DNA from: Bacteroidia bacterium
GTDB lineage: Bacteria > Bacteroidota > Bacteroidia > Bacteroidales > Azobacteroidaceae
Assembly (NCBI GenBank): GCA_025996755.1
Contig: BNTR01000118.1
Coordinates: 1-8,880, forward strand
Length of the DNA stretch: 8,880 nt
Direction of reading: 5' to 3'
Shown: positions 6,211-8,880 of the stretch, in pieces
Layout of the letters: every line of letters begins with the position of its first letter
Numbering within the stretch: the first letter of the stretch is position 1
Program-made: the position numbers and the translations under genes
Notes under the pieces: generated by a model
The model's database searches: none
What the model was told of the DNA's origin: nothing
What the model saw: the letters and a program-made list of their open reading frames with translations, nothing else

Positions 6211-6286
6211 ATTTAAAGTCTCCTTAGGGGGCACTGTCGATGAGGCACTTGTTCGCAATGTCAAGGAGTGGAAAGTGGCTGAGTAG
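6197..6286 (+). pseudogene. Out-of-frame remnant of the PD-(D/E)XK (DUF1703) nuclease domain
   Basis: The frame one base on from the ATPase gene reads IYIFEFKVSLGGTVDEALVR then NVKEWKVAE and a stop at 6284-6286. IYIFEFK followed by GTxxEAL is the E-x-K catalytic strand and next helix of the family's nuclease domain. RNVKEWKVAE resembles the extreme C-terminus of such proteins. The roughly 100 residues usually found before E-x-K are absent, as is the stretch of a few tens of residues usual between EAL and the C-terminus. The remnant thus reflects two internal deletions plus a frameshift. These family comparisons are from memory, not from an alignment. Confidence 0.65.
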
Positions 6287-6311
6287 CCCCAATATGAGTT
6301 AAATAATTGAT

Positions 6312-6953
6312 TTATAGCGATTTAATGACTTTGCACGGATTGCCCGCTGCAATGACATTGGCAGGGATAGTGCCCGACACCACACTGCCGGCTCCAATCA
6401 CGGAATTGTTGCCAATGGTGGTGCCTTTCAAAATGATGGAATTGACACCGATGAAAACATTGTTGCCAATTTTGACAGGTCTTGTTGCAATGGGCGCATC
6501 CTCTCCGAATTCGTGCCTTCGCGCAGGGTCTATCGGGTGCCAATCGGAATCGGTTATCAGCACGTTGGCTCCTGTCAAGCAGTCATCGCCGATGGTGATA
6601 CTCTGAAAACAGCCAATCTTCACGCCTGAAAATCCACTCGCGTTGCCGATTGTTAATTGTGCTTGTTTGGAAAGCGTAGCCACGATGCAACAACTGTTTA
6701 CGCCTATCATATTGTGATGTTTGGAAGAATCAAAGATGCAATTTTGCCCAATCTTGATGGTTGATTCGGGGCAGCGGTAGAAATTAGACTTATTGTAAAA
6801 CACCGCCTTATTTGCCCTAACACCTTTTAGTGCCAATACAATGTGCATAAAACCGGAGTAGTACCACTGATTTACCTGATACTTTAGCTCCCTCAAATTT
6901 GATTGAATATAACCTGAGGGGTCAGTGATGAGTTTTTTGATGTAGCGATTCAT
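6312..6953 (-). CDS. Hexapeptide-repeat (left-handed beta-helix) acyltransferase
   Basis: A 213-residue protein. Residues 1-55 are a variable N-terminal region. Hexapeptide repeats follow from about 66: IKIGQNCIF, LTIGNASGF, ITIGDDCLTG, VKIGNNVFIGVNSIILKGTT and IGNNSVIGAGSVVSG. They end with the IPANVIAAGNPCKVIK signature of WcaF/CatB-like O-acetyltransferases. H139 in TDSDWHP is the likely catalytic histidine, in the usual position for this fold. These enzymes act as trimers and typically move acetyl from acetyl-CoA to a sugar hydroxyl or amino group; here the substrate is probably a sugar of the surface glycan. Its ATG overlaps the stop of the upstream GT4 gene (ATGA), so the two are translationally coupled. 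It converges on the decayed ATPase gene, with only 25 bases between the remnant's stop and this gene's stop and no terminator between them. Confidence 0.87.
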   Translation of the reverse strand: MNRYIKKLITDPSGYIQSNLRELKYQVNQWYYSGFMHIVLALKGVRANKAVFYNKSNFYRCPESTIKIGQNCIFDSSKHHNMIGVNSCCIVATLSKQAQLTIGNASGFSGVKIGCFQSITIGDDCLTGANVLITDSDWHPIDPARRHEFGEDAPIATRPVKIGNNVFIGVNSIILKGTTIGNNSVIGAGSVVSGTIPANVIAAGNPCKVIKSL

Positions 6954-8191
6954 GATTGTAGTATTTGTTTGTAAATATGCTCAATTCCTTTTAAAATTGC
7001 ATCCCTGTCATGCCGCTGCCGGGCAACTTCCCTCGCCTTTTGCCCAAGCAACTGCATTTTTTGCGGCTCGCTTAGTAGCGACACAATCGTTTCCGAAAGG
7101 AAATAGATGTCATTTGCCGGAAACAGAATGCCTGTTTTTTCATTTTCTACCAATGAGGGAATCCCGCCCACATACGAGACAACCACCGGCAACCCTAATA
7201 TCTGTGCCTCGCACACGCTGTTGGGACTATTCTCAATGTAAGACGGGTGGATGAATATATCGGCATCCAACAACCGCGACACTAACTCCGGGGCTGTTTG
7301 CCGACCCAAAAACGATACATTGTTTTGACTGTATTTTTTTTGCAGTATTTTTTCCATAGTGCGCACAATTATGTCTGCTTCGGACGTGCCGCAGACTGTC
7401 CATTGAAATCGGATGCCTCTTGATACTAACAGCGAAGCCGTTTTAAGAATCACATCAAAGCCCTTGTAGGTGGACGGCGAGAGGATTGAAATGAACTGCG
7501 CCACTTCGCGCTGCTTCGGCTGCCACGCTTCAGCCGCATAAAAATCGGGGCGAAGCACTTCGTCCAAATGAAAATAGTGTGCATCTTTTGCCAAGGCTGC
7601 GGCAATGGCTTTGTCCCAATGGGTGCGCCCCATCACAAAGCGGATGGAACGAAAATACGCCGATTCCCGCTTTCCAAGTGCCTGAAACATCTTATGACAC
7701 TGCCGCTGACCAGCCCCGCGCAGGCAGGTGCCCAAATGAAAAGACTGACGTGCAAATAAATCTTCGGAAATGCCCGGAGGAAAATAGGCGTTGAGATACG
7801 GATGGATTAAACCTTGCAGATGCACAACCACTTTTGAATCAATGTGGGGAATAACGCTGCATAAGAAATTTTCCACGCCGAAAATATGTACAATACCCGG
7901 CTTAAAATCCTGAATAGCAGTTACATAATCCTCTATAACCCCATTATCCTGAATGGTACACCGCCATCGCCGGTAAACCCGCTCAAAGGGGTTATAGATG
8001 CGTTCTTTAACTTTGTACCATGTAATATTATGCTCCTTTTCAACGCAAGCATCGCCCTGAGTTAATCCGACAACAGCCACTTCCAGCGTTGTTGAATTTT
8101 GCAAAACCTGTATTAAAGACTGCATCCACCCACCAACAATGAATGTGTCTTTGGATTGAATTAGCTGGTCGGTCAATAGTATTACTTTCAT
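6950..8191 (-). CDS. Glycosyltransferase family 4 (GT-B fold)
   Basis: A 413-residue GT4 enzyme of normal length. The N-terminal domain runs from MKVILLTDQLIQSKDTFIVG with a GGWMQSL acceptor loop; VHIFGVENF (101-109) and VVVHLQGLIHPY (121-132) are typical strand-loop elements. The donor domain has ILSPSTYKGFDVILK (K243) and a complete EX7E motif in PSYIENSPNSVCEAQILG (E320, E328), then LPVVVSYVGGIPSLVENEKTGILF. A central insert of about 40 residues with HLGTCLRGAGQRQCHKMF (152-169, two Cys) differs from the other two GT4 genes. The sugar transferred is unknown. It shares 4-base ATGA overlaps with the genes on both sides, so the three form one tight operon. The gene is visibly richer in G+C than the glycosyltransferases in the left half. 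Confidence 0.87.
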   Translation of the reverse strand: MKVILLTDQLIQSKDTFIVGGWMQSLIQVLQNSTTLEVAVVGLTQGDACVEKEHNITWYKVKERIYNPFERVYRRWRCTIQDNGVIEDYVTAIQDFKPGIVHIFGVENFLCSVIPHIDSKVVVHLQGLIHPYLNAYFPPGISEDLFARQSFHLGTCLRGAGQRQCHKMFQALGKRESAYFRSIRFVMGRTHWDKAIAAALAKDAHYFHLDEVLRPDFYAAEAWQPKQREVAQFISILSPSTYKGFDVILKTASLLVSRGIRFQWTVCGTSEADIIVRTMEKILQKKYSQNNVSFLGRQTAPELVSRLLDADIFIHPSYIENSPNSVCEAQILGLPVVVSYVGGIPSLVENEKTGILFPANDIYFLSETIVSLLSEPQKMQLLGQKAREVARQRHDRDAILKGIEHIYKQILQS

Positions 8192-8880
8192 AGTGCTTTA
8201 TTTTGTTGGGGATATAAAAGTTCTTTTATTTGTTCGTCGCTCATCCGACGCAGTTCTTTGGAGTAGCAGAGTGCCACACAAAACCACACAATAAAGTAGC
8301 GCAGCGTGAAGCACGGAAGCCCAAAAGGAGCCATATCAATCAGCCACAAAAAAATCACCAGCGCGCAGCCTTTGGAAAAAATGTTTTTGGAAAAACCAAG
8401 CCCCAGCACAATAGCAGGCAACAACACCAACAGGAAGAGCACTATGTAAACAACTCCCCCGTTCAGCATCAATTGAAGATAGCCACATTCAATATACACG
8501 CGATAATCCAAATCGCGGTAATTGTTGGATTTGTCTCTGCCGCCCACCCAGTCTTCATCCACGCCGGGGGCATAATAGGAGCCGTTGATTCCCCTTCCGA
8601 TAACCATATCCGTATCTTCCATATCCAAAAAGAAGCCCAGAAACACCTCTGACCGTGTATCTTCCGTAGCCTTTTGAGTGATTTTGGCAAACATTCCATC
8701 CTGATTGGAAACAAAGACAACATACCCCGCGACCCCAATTAAACCCGCCAAACAGATAAAACCAAATTTCTTTGCAAGCGTGATATTCCTGTTTACAAGA
8801 ATGATGAGAAAAAGCGCAAACAGTAAAAAACCACTGCACGACAGCATAATGTTGCGGCGTGCCATAATACTCGCCAAAAG
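8188..8880 (-). CDS. O-antigen polymerase/ligase-like membrane protein, C-terminal part (runs off the right edge)
   Basis: The open frame continues through the right end of the window (CTT at 8880-8878, then TTG), so the start is missing and about 230 residues of the C-terminus are visible. Hydrophobic segments lie at about 12-28, 38-56, 133-161 and 170-206 (possibly two) of the visible part. A long soluble loop of about 75 residues separates the second and third. It includes IGRGINGSYY and a tyrosine- and aspartate-rich stretch leading into YIECGYLQLMLNGG, a pattern seen in Wzy/WaaL-type proteins with a large periplasmic loop. The likely role is polymerisation or ligation of lipid-linked glycan at the periplasmic side of the inner membrane. 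The tail RRMSDEQIKELLYPQQNKAL is cytoplasmic-looking. Sequence in this family is weakly conserved, so the call rests on topology and on the adjoining glycosyltransferase, whose ATG overlaps the stop by 4 bases. Confidence 0.65.
   Translation of the reverse strand, partial: LLASIMARRNIMLSCSGFLLFALFLIILVNRNITLAKKFGFICLAGLIGVAGYVVFVSNQDGMFAKITQKATEDTRSEVFLGFFLDMEDTDMVIGRGINGSYYAPGVDEDWVGGRDKSNNYRDLDYRVYIECGYLQLMLNGGVVYIVLFLLVLLPAIVLGLGFSKNIFSKGCALVIFLWLIDMAPFGLPCFTLRYFIVWFCVALCYSKELRRMSDEQIKELLYPQQNKAL

Noticed and set aside
5053..6286. A new anti-phage or mobile defence system built on the AAA-ATPase-like gene.
   Set aside because: It is a single gene of a known, widespread family with a degraded nuclease domain. 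No partner effector, methylase or sensor is adjacent in the same orientation.
6287..6311. Possible bidirectional terminator between the ATPase remnant and the acyltransferase gene.
   Set aside because: The 25 bases hold no inverted repeat followed by a T-run on either strand.
8230..8652. Plus-strand open frame of 140 codons opposite the polymerase-like gene.
   Set aside because: It is antisense to a well-supported membrane protein, is rich in His, Gln and Asn as expected of a shadow frame, and has no promoter or recognisable domain.

Overview
The window looks like chromosomal DNA from a Bacteroidota, probably Bacteroidales. The main evidence is several copies of the Bacteroidetes promoter core TAnnTTTG(C) placed just ahead of genes, the near absence of Shine-Dalgarno sites, and an AAA-ATPase/PD-(D/E)XK family gene of a kind abundant in that phylum. 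I cannot name a species.

Layout: almost everything is on the minus strand, so the locus is transcribed right to left. At the right edge is the C-terminal part of a polytopic membrane protein resembling an O-antigen polymerase/ligase (8880-8188). It overlaps by 4 bases a GT4 glycosyltransferase (8191-6950), which overlaps by 4 bases a hexapeptide-repeat acyltransferase (6953-6312). A plus-strand gene for an AAA-ATPase-like protein follows (5053-6210). Its C-terminal nuclease domain has been mostly lost, leaving an out-of-frame remnant up to 6286. Beyond it the minus-strand cluster resumes under its own promoter: an FkbM-type methyltransferase (4885-4010), a GT4 (4035-2896), a GT2 (2883-2110) and another GT4 (2097-922). 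Next comes a two-gene toxin-antitoxin module, a UPF0175 antitoxin (874-647) and a DUF3368 PIN toxin (654-199). At the left edge is the start of tatA (91-1), identifiable from its first 30 residues.

Function: the polymerase-like protein, three GT4 enzymes, one GT2, one acyltransferase and one FkbM methyltransferase form a typical cluster for a cell-surface polysaccharide (O-antigen, capsule or exopolysaccharide). The glycosyltransferases would build the repeat unit on its lipid carrier at the cytoplasmic face, the acyl- and methyltransferase would decorate it, and the membrane protein would polymerise or ligate it. Sugar identities cannot be read from sequence. The ATPase gene and the toxin-antitoxin pair are accessory cargo, one within and one beside the cluster.

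The least expected features lie around 4886-5052: two divergent promoters whose cores form a perfect 11-bp inverted repeat, and a long leader ahead of the methyltransferase carrying a 24-bp palindrome. The decay of the neighbouring nuclease domain is also notable. I see no evidence for a wholly new multi-gene system. No tRNA, rRNA, CRISPR array, insertion sequence or convincing intrinsic terminator was found. The longest stretch without a gene is 167 bases (4886-5052).
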